NCBI RefSeq assembly: GCF_008369195.1
Contig: NZ_VOBC01000001.1
Coordinates: 1,798,001 to 1,862,000 of the forward strand
DNA: 64,000 nucleotides
From: Sporosarcina sp. ANT_H38
GTDB taxonomy: Bacteria; Bacillota; Bacilli; Bacillales_A; Planococcaceae
Direction of reading: 5' to 3'
The translations under genes and the position numbers were made by a program. A model generated the notes under the pieces. It was given only the letters and a program-made list of their open reading frames with translations. It did not search any database and was not told where the DNA came from. Numbering within the stretch: position 1 is the stretch's first letter; every line of letters begins with the position of its first letter. Below, piece by piece: positions 45,854-53,696 of the stretch.

Positions 45854-46669
45854 TTATCCGTGAACTTGATAATCCTTTAAGCTTTCTTGATTCATAACAA
45901 TAAATTCTTTTTCTTCTATCTGACCAAGATACCCCATCCGAGGACCAGGGTATTCTTTCATTTTCCATCCCATCATATCTTTATTGCCGCCATATAAAGG
46001 ATCAGCATAAGCCCCTTCTAAAGTCGACTGCAAAAGCAAACTGAAAAAGGTCTTCGCGTCTACCCCTTTCAAACTGACTTTGTTTTCTTCAAACATGTGC
46101 AGCACTTCATCTTGCTGATCTCCTTTCGCCTCCACAAACTTCATACCAAACTTCTCTTGTGACACACTATCTAATTTTCTAAGTCCAAGGATGAAAATTT
46201 CACCTCTATTTAAACGCGTTTGATATCTAGCAGTTGGGGTCGGTAATTGTGTTTCCGTATTAGGCCCTTGTTTATCCTGGTTACCTTGGACTTGCTGAGT
46301 TTGGATAAAAGGTCCTTTCATATATTCCTTCGCATTAATTCCCCACGATCCAGCTAATTGTTTGTCAATAAAGAAAGGTACAGCCAATTCAATTGCACCC
46401 GGACCATTATCATTTTTCGGGAAAATTCGTTCTGTGGCTGCTGATAATATTTCAAAATCCTCTTTACGGCTGAAAAACATTCGTGCCTCTTGTAAATTTG
46501 CCGTTTCCTTTTGGTTATTAACGACCGGTTGTTTTTGAAACTGTTTTGTCAGCAATCCCCCAAACAAAGATCCGCCAACCACACCTCCCGCTACCAATCC
46601 AGAATTTTTAAGAAATTGACGTCGGCTTAATCCCTCTTTCTCATTTTTAACAGATGGTTCCTTTGTCAT
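45854..46669 (-). CDS. Gluconate 2-dehydrogenase subunit 3 family protein (Tat-exported)
   Basis: A 271-aa protein with a twin-arginine signal (GLSRRQFLKNSGLVAGGVVGGSLFGGLL), so the dehydrogenase is probably exported folded. ILSAATERIFPKNDNGPGAIELAVPFFIDKQL is the subunit-3 signature; the C-terminal GWKMKEYPGPRMGYLGQI is shared with the family. It would escort and stabilise the GMC subunit. No cytochrome c subunit is adjacent, so the electron acceptor must come from elsewhere (for example menaquinone). Confidence 0.88.
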   Translation of the reverse strand: MTKEPSVKNEKEGLSRRQFLKNSGLVAGGVVGGSLFGGLLTKQFQKQPVVNNQKETANLQEARMFFSRKEDFEILSAATERIFPKNDNGPGAIELAVPFFIDKQLAGSWGINAKEYMKGPFIQTQQVQGNQDKQGPNTETQLPTPTARYQTRLNRGEIFILGLRKLDSVSQEKFGMKFVEAKGDQQDEVLHMFEENKVSLKGVDAKTFFSLLLQSTLEGAYADPLYGGNKDMMGWKMKEYPGPRMGYLGQIEEKEFIVMNQESLKDYQVHG

Positions 46670-46818
46670 TCAGCTTCCCTCCTCAAAGGTTTCTTTAACT
46701 TATATCAATCCCATTATTTCCTACATTATCCGTAAATAAACACCTACAAAGAAAGGTAGTTGTGAAAGACCTTTGTGATAGACGATTATGAGGTCCTAGC
46801 ATAAATCTTGTCGACAAA

Positions 46819-46857
46819 AAAAGGATAGATCACCGCCTTAGCAGCATCTATCCTTTT
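46819..46857 (-). terminator. Terminator-like hairpin below a small ORF
   Basis: A 12-bp perfect stem AAAAGGATAGAT / ATCTATCCTTTT with a 15-nt loop and an extended T run on the minus strand. It starts 8 bp after the stop of the 44-codon frame at 46865-46999. Confidence 0.75.
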
Positions 46858-46864
46858 CTAAAGT

Positions 46865-46999
46865 TCAAGCTTTTTCTACGGTAACCGTACAGGCTGTTTC
46901 ATTGTATCTACCATATGCAGCGTGATAGCTAGGCCCCCCCTTTGACTGGCGGAAACGGTTCTCTACCATCGATTCCATCGATCTACTTCCAAATGCCAT
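46865..46999 (-). CDS. Possible 44-aa small protein
   Basis: A short open frame begins MAFGSRSMESMVENRFRQSK and ends ACTVTVEKA. It includes a homopolymer of seven G residues (minus strand), so a frameshift relative to a real gene is possible. The Shine-Dalgarno is weak (GAAGATT). The main support is the strong terminator immediately after its stop and the lack of any other gene that terminator could serve. No homologue is recognised. The rest of 46670-47144 is empty. Confidence 0.35.
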   Translation of the reverse strand: MAFGSRSMESMVENRFRQSKGGPSYHAAYGRYNETACTVTVEKA

Positions 47000-47144
47000 T
47001 TTCTGAGTGAATCTTCAACCCTATTAAAAAATAATCATGAATATCTAATCCCCATATATTTCTTCTAAATGATGAATTTCAGTGTTTAAAGATTTAATTA
47101 CACTAAAACGATGATATGGTAAGTGGTTGTATTATTAATAAACA

Positions 47145-47896
47145 CACGTGCCGATTATCTAAAATTAACTAGAAATCAACTTGATCAAATACTATGTGTC
47201 CGAGTAAATTTTCTTTTAGATCGCTTTGGTTTGAACGACTCCTATACCAGTACCGAGTTGAAAAGATGTATAGTGATGCGATTTCATCACATCACTATAC
47301 ATCTTTTCGGTAATCGTATGCTTGTCGCTCATCCGTCGCTCTCAAAAAGCATAAGTACACGAAACACTAAAGCTCTTTGGGAGGAAAGAGTAGCTGGCTT
47401 CTTCCCTAGAAAAAATCCGCCAAAGATGGAATTTTGGCGGCTGATGCTTTCTCTATGGTTTTTTCTTATTTATTTTAAAGAAGTGTCATTTCTAAAGGGA
47501 ATCACGTGATTCACTGCATAATCTTAGCTGAAAATAAGTAAGCAACACATCGTTAAAAATACTATAGTGCCCGAAATTTCATCTTCGGGCACTTACAATT
47601 TTTATATAAAGTCATCTATTCTTTTCTTTAAAAGCAACTGAATTTTTCACTTGAACATTGTAGGAAAGCGACAGGCAACTACTCACAACAGTTTTATTGA
47701 AAAGAGTGTGGCTAGAAGTGACTTCGTCACTTCTAGCCACACACGCCTCTCGAGGGAGGAATGAATTGCAATTCCTCCTTAAAACTGTAATGAATATTTC
47801 GCCGAGAGCGAGCCGGAAATGGTCCAGTGAAAATAGAAGTTATCAAACCCTTCTCACCAGTAATTATTGCGAATAAATGGTTAATCAACAGACCTG
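47145..47896 (-). mobile_element. Repeat element copy R4 (about 752 bp, degraded left end)
   Basis: The left end is degenerate (CACGTGCCGATTATC at 47145), but the next bases (ATTAACTAG) match end B; the right end TTAATCAACAGACCTG (47881-47896) is end A with one substitution. Hairpins are a 19-bp-plus stem at 47260-47308, CCGCCAAA...TTTGGCGG near 47420, GTGCCCGAA...TTCGGGCAC near 47570 and a perfect 17-bp stem at 47706-47742. No direct repeats are detectable, consistent with an older insertion. Confidence 0.82.
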
Positions 47897-48033
47897 TAAT
47901 TTCACTTATATTACTCCCACCTAAATTCACGTGATAAACCTATCTATTCCTTTTATACCATCTAGTTGAGAGAACTTTAATATCACTTTCTGCCCCATCA
48001 ATTGCTTCAGAAATTCTCATGTAGACTCCTCAC

Positions 48034-49443
48034 TTATACTAAACGTTTGTACAACTGTTCACTCGAAGAATTTAATCCTTGAATCTGTACCTTCACACCT
48101 TTTTTCTCAAGTTTCTGTTTCACTTTCAATATTGCGCCGACTGCAGATTCATCCCACAGCTGACTATTTTCAAAATTAATAACGATTTCATTTTCTAAAA
48201 CGTTATCGAATGATTGAATAAATTTTGTGGTGGATGCAAAAAACAAAGGACCTTTTACTTTATATCCATCCAAATCATGCGTTACTGTTACACGAGAAAT
48301 TTTTGAGACAAAGAATAACGCACTTAATATAACACCACTAACTACACCAATCGCCAAATTATGTGTATATAAAATAATCGCAACTGTAATTAGCATAACA
48401 AGTGACTCAGATTTAGGCGCTAGTTTCAGAAACTTAAACGAACCCCAATTAAATGTTGTCATACTAACCATAATCATCACACCAACAAGAACAGGCATCG
48501 GAATTTTGATAACAACATCACCTAAAACGATAATTAAAAATAGAAGAAATACACCCGCGGTCAATGTCGATAAGCGTCCTCGTCCACCTGATTTAATATT
48601 GATGATTGATTGACCAATCAAAGCACATCCTGCCATCCCACCGAAAAAACCAGTGATAAAGTTGGCTATCCCTTGTCCACGTGCTTCTTTATTTTTATTA
48701 CTCGGTGTATCAGTCATATCGTCCAGTACTTGTGAAGTAAGTAATGATTCCAATAAACCAACAATCGATAAAGCCAAAGAATAAGGTAAAATAATTTTTA
48801 ATGTTTCAAAGTTAAATGGAATATCTGGGAGAAAAAAAACCGGTAACGAATTTGGCATTGTCCCAAGATCACCTATCGTCTGTAACTTCACACCACTTAT
48901 GAGCGCAATACTTGTCATCACGACAATCGCAATCAGAGGTGCAGGAATAGCCGTGAAAAATCGCGGAATCGCGTAAACTAAAATTAAGGTAACAATCGCA
49001 AATATGTAGGTCATACTGTTTGACCCAAGTAAATAGGGCATTTGCGTAATAAAAATCATAATCCCTAGTGCATTCACAAATCCAAGCATGACGGAATTTG
49101 GGATGAAGCGCATTAAATTCGCAACACCAAGCCCTCCCAGTATTAATTGAATAATTCCAGTTAAAATTGTGGCTGCAAGTACATATTGTAGGCCGTGATC
49201 CGCCATTAAGCTGACGAGTACTAAAGCCATCGCACCTGTAGCAGCCGATATTAAACCAGGTCGGCCACCTACAAACGAAGTGATGACCGCAATTGTAAAC
49301 GAAGCATATAAAGCGACACGTGGATCTACACCCACAATGAACGCAAAAGCCAATGCTTCAGGAATAAGTGCTAGTCCTACAACTATGCCCGCTAAAATAT
49401 CGGCACGCACATTCCCAAACCACTGTTGTTTTAGAGTATACAT
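48034..49443 (-). CDS. SulP-family anion transporter with STAS domain
   Basis: A 469-aa secondary transporter. The N-terminal ADILAGIVVGLALIPEALAFAFIVGVDPRVALYASF is the SulP signature; about 10-12 helices follow and a C-terminal STAS domain occupies about 385-469 (IVINFENSQLWDESAVGAILKVKQKLEKKG). Members carry sulfate, bicarbonate, nitrate or dicarboxylates; the substrate is unresolved. It is divergent from the recombinase-like gene at 49564, which may regulate it. Confidence 0.9.
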   Translation of the reverse strand: MYTLKQQWFGNVRADILAGIVVGLALIPEALAFAFIVGVDPRVALYASFTIAVITSFVGGRPGLISAATGAMALVLVSLMADHGLQYVLAATILTGIIQLILGGLGVANLMRFIPNSVMLGFVNALGIMIFITQMPYLLGSNSMTYIFAIVTLILVYAIPRFFTAIPAPLIAIVVMTSIALISGVKLQTIGDLGTMPNSLPVFFLPDIPFNFETLKIILPYSLALSIVGLLESLLTSQVLDDMTDTPSNKNKEARGQGIANFITGFFGGMAGCALIGQSIINIKSGGRGRLSTLTAGVFLLFLIIVLGDVVIKIPMPVLVGVMIMVSMTTFNWGSFKFLKLAPKSESLVMLITVAIILYTHNLAIGVVSGVILSALFFVSKISRVTVTHDLDGYKVKGPLFFASTTKFIQSFDNVLENEIVINFENSQLWDESAVGAILKVKQKLEKKGVKVQIQGLNSSSEQLYKRLV

Positions 49444-49563
49444 ATTGTTCCCCTCTCATGATGTCTAAAATTACGAAAAAGATAATACCAATGTTAAAAT
49501 GTTAATAGCATATCACTTTTAGTCCCATAAGTGAATAGTTTTGGGAAGTTAGGAGCAAAAAAA

Positions 49564-50127
49564 ATGAAATACGGATATATCCGCCCGATCGTCTTCGACC
49601 AACAATGTACCCATCAATTAAGTGACTTATTCATTGATACTTTATTTAAAGAGACACATGGACTTGCCAGGAAAAGAACAGAGCTTGAACATTTATTAAT
49701 GACTGTCCAAAAAGGTGACGAATTGTTCATCCAAAACATTGTAGTACTAGCCGATTCCTTGCAGCAGCTTTTAGATATTTTACGACTAGCAGAACGAGAT
49801 CAAATTATCATTCACTTCGTCGATGAACAATTAACCAATCAAACGATACAAAATTCATCACTACTGCAAAGCGCTACTTTTTTTGCGAATTTACAATCTA
49901 AATTTCTAAGCCATTCTTCTACATTTACGCTACAAGCAGCTAAACAGCAGGGCAAATCCGTTGGTCGTCCACGAAAGGCAGATGACAATTTACAGCTAGC
50001 TTTTTCAATGTATGACAGTAAGAATTATACGTTATATGACATAAAAGAAACGACTGGAATTAGTAAATCTACTTTATATCGTTATTTGGATGATCGCTCT
50101 ACAACGTTACCCGATGAGAAAGAGTAG
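49564..50127 (+). CDS. Serine-recombinase-like protein with lost catalytic motif, probable DNA-binding regulator
   Basis: A 187-aa protein shaped like a small resolvase: N-terminal MKYGYIRP... beta-strand, central LVDEQL-type core, the resolvase hinge AAKQQGKSVGRPRK and a C-terminal HTH (YTLYDIKETTGISKSTLYRYL). In active enzymes the start reads YGYxRVSxxDQ; here it is YGYIRPIVFDQ, so the catalytic Ser and its neighbours are missing. It therefore probably binds DNA without recombining it. The ATG at 49564 follows TTAGGAGC. It is divergent from sulP with 120 bp between the starts, suggesting control of that gene. Confidence 0.75.
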   Translation: MKYGYIRPIVFDQQCTHQLSDLFIDTLFKETHGLARKRTELEHLLMTVQKGDELFIQNIVVLADSLQQLLDILRLAERDQIIIHFVDEQLTNQTIQNSSLLQSATFFANLQSKFLSHSSTFTLQAAKQQGKSVGRPRKADDNLQLAFSMYDSKNYTLYDIKETTGISKSTLYRYLDDRSTTLPDEKE

Positions 50128-50155
50128 TAGCGATTTCCATCCACATACTTTACAC

Positions 50156-50686
50156 CACGTCTGTTGATTAACCAATAATAACTAGTAAATAACTTAATCC
50201 CCCTGGCTGCACTTGTATAGTTGGGTTTTGGGATCGCTTTGATTGAATAACTTCTAGTACGAGTACCGAGATATCTGTATGTGTAGGAATGCGACTTTGT
50301 CTCATCCCTACACAGTTTTTTCGGTAATCGTATGGTTGTCCTTCATCCGTCACGCTCCTAATGCATAAGTACACAGAGCGCTGAAGATTTTTGGGACGAA
50401 AGAATAGCTGGCTTCTTACCGAGAGAAAAGCCGCCAAAGATGCAATTTTGGCGGCTGATGCTTTCTCTATGGTTTTTTCTTATTTATTTTATTGAAGTGT
50501 CACTCTCTATAGGGATTTACATGTTTAGATGGATGATCTTTGCTAAAAGTAAACAAGGAACCCATCAGTAAATCTGTCATGAATAGTTTGCCGAAAGTGG
50601 TTCGAAAATAGTCCAGTGAAAATGGAGGTTATCAAGCCCTTCTCACCAGAATTCTCATGTGAATATATGGTTAATCAACAGACGTG
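50156..50686 (-). mobile_element. Repeat element copy R5 (531 bp, 9-bp direct repeats)
   Basis: Left end CACGTCTGTTGATTAA (50156-50171), right end TTAATCAACAGACGTG (50671-50686), orientation B to A. ACTTTACAC flanks it on both sides (50147-50155 and 50687-50695). It is the shortest copy: the GTGCCCGAA and GAAGTGAC hairpins are absent, while the AGCCGCCAAA hairpin (near 50430) and a partly mismatched stem at 50280-50314 remain. It begins 28 bp after the recombinase-like stop codon. Confidence 0.9.
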
Positions 50687-50701
50687 ACTTTACACATAAA
50701 T

Positions 50702-50741
50702 AATCCCCTCTCAAGTCTAGTAATAGACTCGAGAGGGGATT
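50702..50741. terminator. Strong hairpin, probable terminator of the recombinase-like gene
   Basis: An 11-bp outer stem AATCCCCTCTC / GAGAGGGGATT and inner AGTCTA / TAGACT around a 4-nt loop, followed by TTATATT on the plus strand. R5 separates it from the recombinase-like gene. It could also stop the leftward reductase gene. The rest to 50906 has no ORF. Confidence 0.8.
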
Positions 50742-50906
50742 TTATATTCTTATGGGTTATGTGGAAAATCACATCATGCAACCTATAGGATCCGTGCTAT
50801 TGCGCTTGTATACCTACTATTACAAATCGCTTTTATTCCATGTTTTGAAGTGTTTCCTTCTATTATATATATCCATTAATGAACAAAAAAATATTCATGC
50901 AATAAG

Positions 50907-51968
50907 TTAGTTCTTCACCGTGTACAAATGCTTCACTAATTCACGGTTTTTATCTTTAAAAATGTCATTATGCGAGGACACCATTCCATGTCCATAGGCA
51001 TCTGGAGCAATAAATAGCTTTGCTTTATTCACAGCGTTTGCTGCGTCCTGAAACGCTCCTGCAATCAAATGAAGCTTTCCTTCGTGATTCAGTATGTCTC
51101 CTGCCGCATAAAGACCAGGGACAGATGTTTCGCTCATGGGGCTACCTGCAATTCCATATTCATCTACCATTTCGATATTTAAACCGCTGTTTGACGTCAA
51201 CTCTTTATCGCGTTCATAGCCATGATTGATAATGACTTCATCAACAGACAGCTGAACTGTACGGCCATCTTCCCCACTCAACAATTCAACTTTCTCAATT
51301 GATTGGTGGTCACTCGCTGCAATAAGTTTTTCGATGGATGTATTTAGTAAGCACTCAACAGAACTATTAAATAAACGGGATACTTCAGCTTCATGACCTT
51401 TCAATATATCTTTCCGATAAGTCAAATAGACTTTTTTCGCAATAGGTTCAAGTTCATTTGCCCAGTCAACCGCAGCATTGCCGCCTCCGGAAATTAAAAC
51501 AGTTTTTCCTTTGAAACGTGATAGTGACTTGACCGTATAATGTAAATTTGAAACTTCAAAACGCTCAGCACCTTCAATATTCAATTTTAACGGTTTCAAG
51601 ATGCCCCCACCTACAGCTAAAATTACTGTTTTGGACAAATGCTTTTGGTTCGATGACGTTTGAACAACAAAGTACCCATTTTCATCTTTATTAATTGATG
51701 TCACTTTTTCACCTAATACTAGTTCTGGATCGAAAGTTAAGCCTTGCTGAATCGTTTGTTCAATCAGCCGTTCTCCTGTAACAGGCGTAAGACCACCTAT
51801 ATCCCATATCATTTTCTCAGGATATACATGTACTTTTCCGCCTAAGTAAGGTTGAAACTCAATAATTTTTGTTTTCATTTCTCTTAAACCACTATAGAAA
51901 GCCGAAAAAAGTCCTGCTGGTCCTCCGCCTATAATTGTTACATCATACAGTTGTTCTGAATTCATCAT
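50907..51968 (-). CDS. Ferredoxin/flavodoxin-NADP reductase (TrxR-like type, YcgT/YumC family)
   Basis: A 353-aa flavoprotein with FAD motif VTIIGGGPAGLFSAFYSGLREM, NADPH motif TVLISGGGNAAVDWANEL and the late FAD motif PGLYAAGDILNHEGKLHLIAGAFQDAANAVN. It lacks the CxxC of thioredoxin reductases, which identifies it as the Bacillus-type FNR. A Fur box 80 bp upstream suggests it supplies electrons under iron limitation, for example for release of iron from siderophores. The start ATG-ATG pair at 51965-51968 follows AAAGGAG; upstream in-frame codons lack a ribosome site. Confidence 0.9.
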   Translation of the reverse strand: MMNSEQLYDVTIIGGGPAGLFSAFYSGLREMKTKIIEFQPYLGGKVHVYPEKMIWDIGGLTPVTGERLIEQTIQQGLTFDPELVLGEKVTSINKDENGYFVVQTSSNQKHLSKTVILAVGGGILKPLKLNIEGAERFEVSNLHYTVKSLSRFKGKTVLISGGGNAAVDWANELEPIAKKVYLTYRKDILKGHEAEVSRLFNSSVECLLNTSIEKLIAASDHQSIEKVELLSGEDGRTVQLSVDEVIINHGYERDKELTSNSGLNIEMVDEYGIAGSPMSETSVPGLYAAGDILNHEGKLHLIAGAFQDAANAVNKAKLFIAPDAYGHGMVSSHNDIFKDKNRELVKHLYTVKN

Positions 51969-52046
51969 GAATACTCCTTTTAAGGTTGTCGTTCCGTTTT
52001 GCACGACACACCCATAAGATATTTTTGACCACTCGAAACGTTAAAT

Positions 52047-52065
52047 GATAATGATAATCGTTCTC
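52047..52065. promoter_or_regulatory. Fur box upstream of the FNR gene
   Basis: GATAATGATAATCGTTCTC matches the 19-bp Fur consensus at 17 positions. A partial site (TTGATAATGATAAAAT) also occurs near 52396-52412. The remainder of 51969-52613 has no gene. Confidence 0.8.
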
Positions 52066-52567
52066 ACTTAATTTCAGTATAAGACATATCAAACCCATTT
52101 ACAATACTTTTCTGACAAAATAAATTTAAATAATGTATTTTAATGACTAGACTCATTAACTGTTATTGTTACTGAACCAAGAATAGCAAAAGCGCCTTGA
52201 TAGACCCGAATAGCGCTGGAACTAGATATTATCCCATGTTGAAAATTTTATGCTTGTTACCTACCTTTTCTAAATTACTTTGTTTGATTTTCTTTGTTTC
52301 TTTCAATCAACATATCTACAAATAAATCGATTTGCTCATAAATTGCAATCGGATCCTATCATTAATATGTATCAAAATCATTGAAGAATACCTAATTGAT
52401 AATGATAAAATAGAAAAAATACAATACTTTAATTTTACGTGTTTTGATTAACCCCTATTCACCATTAAATTACCAATCACTAAATGGCTTTACACTTTCA
52501 CTTGATTGAAATTCGTAAATCCACAACGTTATATTCAACTATTCTATAAAATCGTAGTATCTATTAG

Positions 52568-52613
52568 AAGAAGATGCTCCACATGCTATAAATCAGCCGT
52601 GAAGCATCTTCTT
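52568..52613 (-). terminator. Terminator of the siderophore SBP gene
   Basis: A hairpin with arms AAGAAGATGCT-CAC and GTG-AGCATCTTCTT (one mismatch inside) directly abutting the stop codon at 52614. Confidence 0.7.
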
Positions 52614-53582
52614 TTATTTTTCAAGATTGGTTAACCATGCTGCAAGCTCTTCTGTTTGTGTAAGAACTGCAATTGGATCATAATACCAAGAACGTTCTTC
52701 TGGCCAAACATAGAGCCTATCATTCTTAACCGCAGGCAAACTACCCCAAATTGGATCTGATTTAAAATCTTCAATTGTTCGGTTGTTAGAGGTCAAAATA
52801 ATGTAATCACCTGCGTATTTCGCTATCATTTCTTCGGAAAGCTCAGCCCATTGCTTTTCCTTTATTTCTTCAGCTACAACAGAGGGTGGTTTGCGTCCAA
52901 GTGCTTGGTAAATAGGTTGTCCACCACGACCGAAGTTATCGCCGTATACCCATGTTGTCTTGCCACCATCCTCCATAATAGAGAAGCTTGCATTTTCATC
53001 AATTGCTGCGTCAACTTTTGACTTTGCTTCTGCAATTCGTTGATCATATTGTTCTAGCCAAACACGCGCTGCCTCTTCCCGACCAAGTAGTTCCCCGAAA
53101 TATGTAAGCTCATCATGGACATTTGCTAACTCGCCATAAGGAATGACAATTGTCGGTGCAATTTTGCTTAATATTTCGTAGTTTTCACCATTTCCAGTAA
53201 TGATGAGATCTGGATTGAGCGCTAGAATATTCTCAGGCGAAGGGTTTCCGTATTCTCCTATATCCTTAATGCCAAGTAGTTTATCTTTAAAATAATAGTT
53301 CTTGATTGTTAATCCAGGAGCCCCAATTGGTATAATATCTAAGGCAATCAAACTAGCCAAATATTCTTCAGCAACTATCCGCTTCGGTTGAACAGGAATC
53401 TCAATATTGCCATTACCTGTCTTAATCGTTTTGGTTGTGCTTTTTTCGCTAACTTTTGAGTCATCTGTTTTTTCCGCAGTACTACTTGTAGATCCGCAAG
53501 CTGTAAGCATTACTAGTAGTAATAACAATGAACTAATAGCAACTAATTTTTTTACTCCAATTCTGTATCTTGATGTCTGCAC
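52614..53582 (-). CDS. Iron-siderophore ABC transporter substrate-binding lipoprotein
   Basis: A 322-aa FecB/FhuD-type (helical-backbone) receptor. It has a lipoprotein signal (SSLLLLLVMLTACGSTSS), then VQPKRIVAEEYLASLIALDIIPIGAPG and LALNPDLIITGN, the class III SBP pattern. The GTG at 53580-53582 sits 9 nt after AGGAGG; the ATG six codons earlier overlaps that site and has none. A near-perfect palindromic Fur box lies 27 bp upstream. It lacks adjacent permease genes, so it would share the FecCD importer encoded at 60456-63339. Confidence 0.9.
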   Translation of the reverse strand: MQTSRYRIGVKKLVAISSLLLLLVMLTACGSTSSTAEKTDDSKVSEKSTTKTIKTGNGNIEIPVQPKRIVAEEYLASLIALDIIPIGAPGLTIKNYYFKDKLLGIKDIGEYGNPSPENILALNPDLIITGNGENYEILSKIAPTIVIPYGELANVHDELTYFGELLGREEAARVWLEQYDQRIAEAKSKVDAAIDENASFSIMEDGGKTTWVYGDNFGRGGQPIYQALGRKPPSVVAEEIKEKQWAELSEEMIAKYAGDYIILTSNNRTIEDFKSDPIWGSLPAVKNDRLYVWPEERSWYYDPIAVLTQTEELAAWLTNLEK

Positions 53583-53608
53583 TTTTTTAAACCTCCTCAT
53601 TAAATGGT

Positions 53609-53627
53609 GATAATGATTATCATTATC
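53609..53627. promoter_or_regulatory. Fur box, fully palindromic
   Basis: GATAATGATTATCATTATC is a perfect palindrome around the central base and matches the Fur consensus at 18 of 19 positions. It lies immediately upstream of the SBP gene at 53582. Confidence 0.88.
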
Positions 53628-53696
53628 ACTAACAGTATTTATTTTAATAGATTCTAATGACGTTGTCTATGCACCATAATGATATCTAGCTCGTCA

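Noticed and set aside
47123..47509. 128-codon frame within repeat element R4
   Set aside because: It runs through two hairpins of the element and the degenerate left end; the copy in R1 is interrupted by a stop, so it is better explained by the repeat itself.
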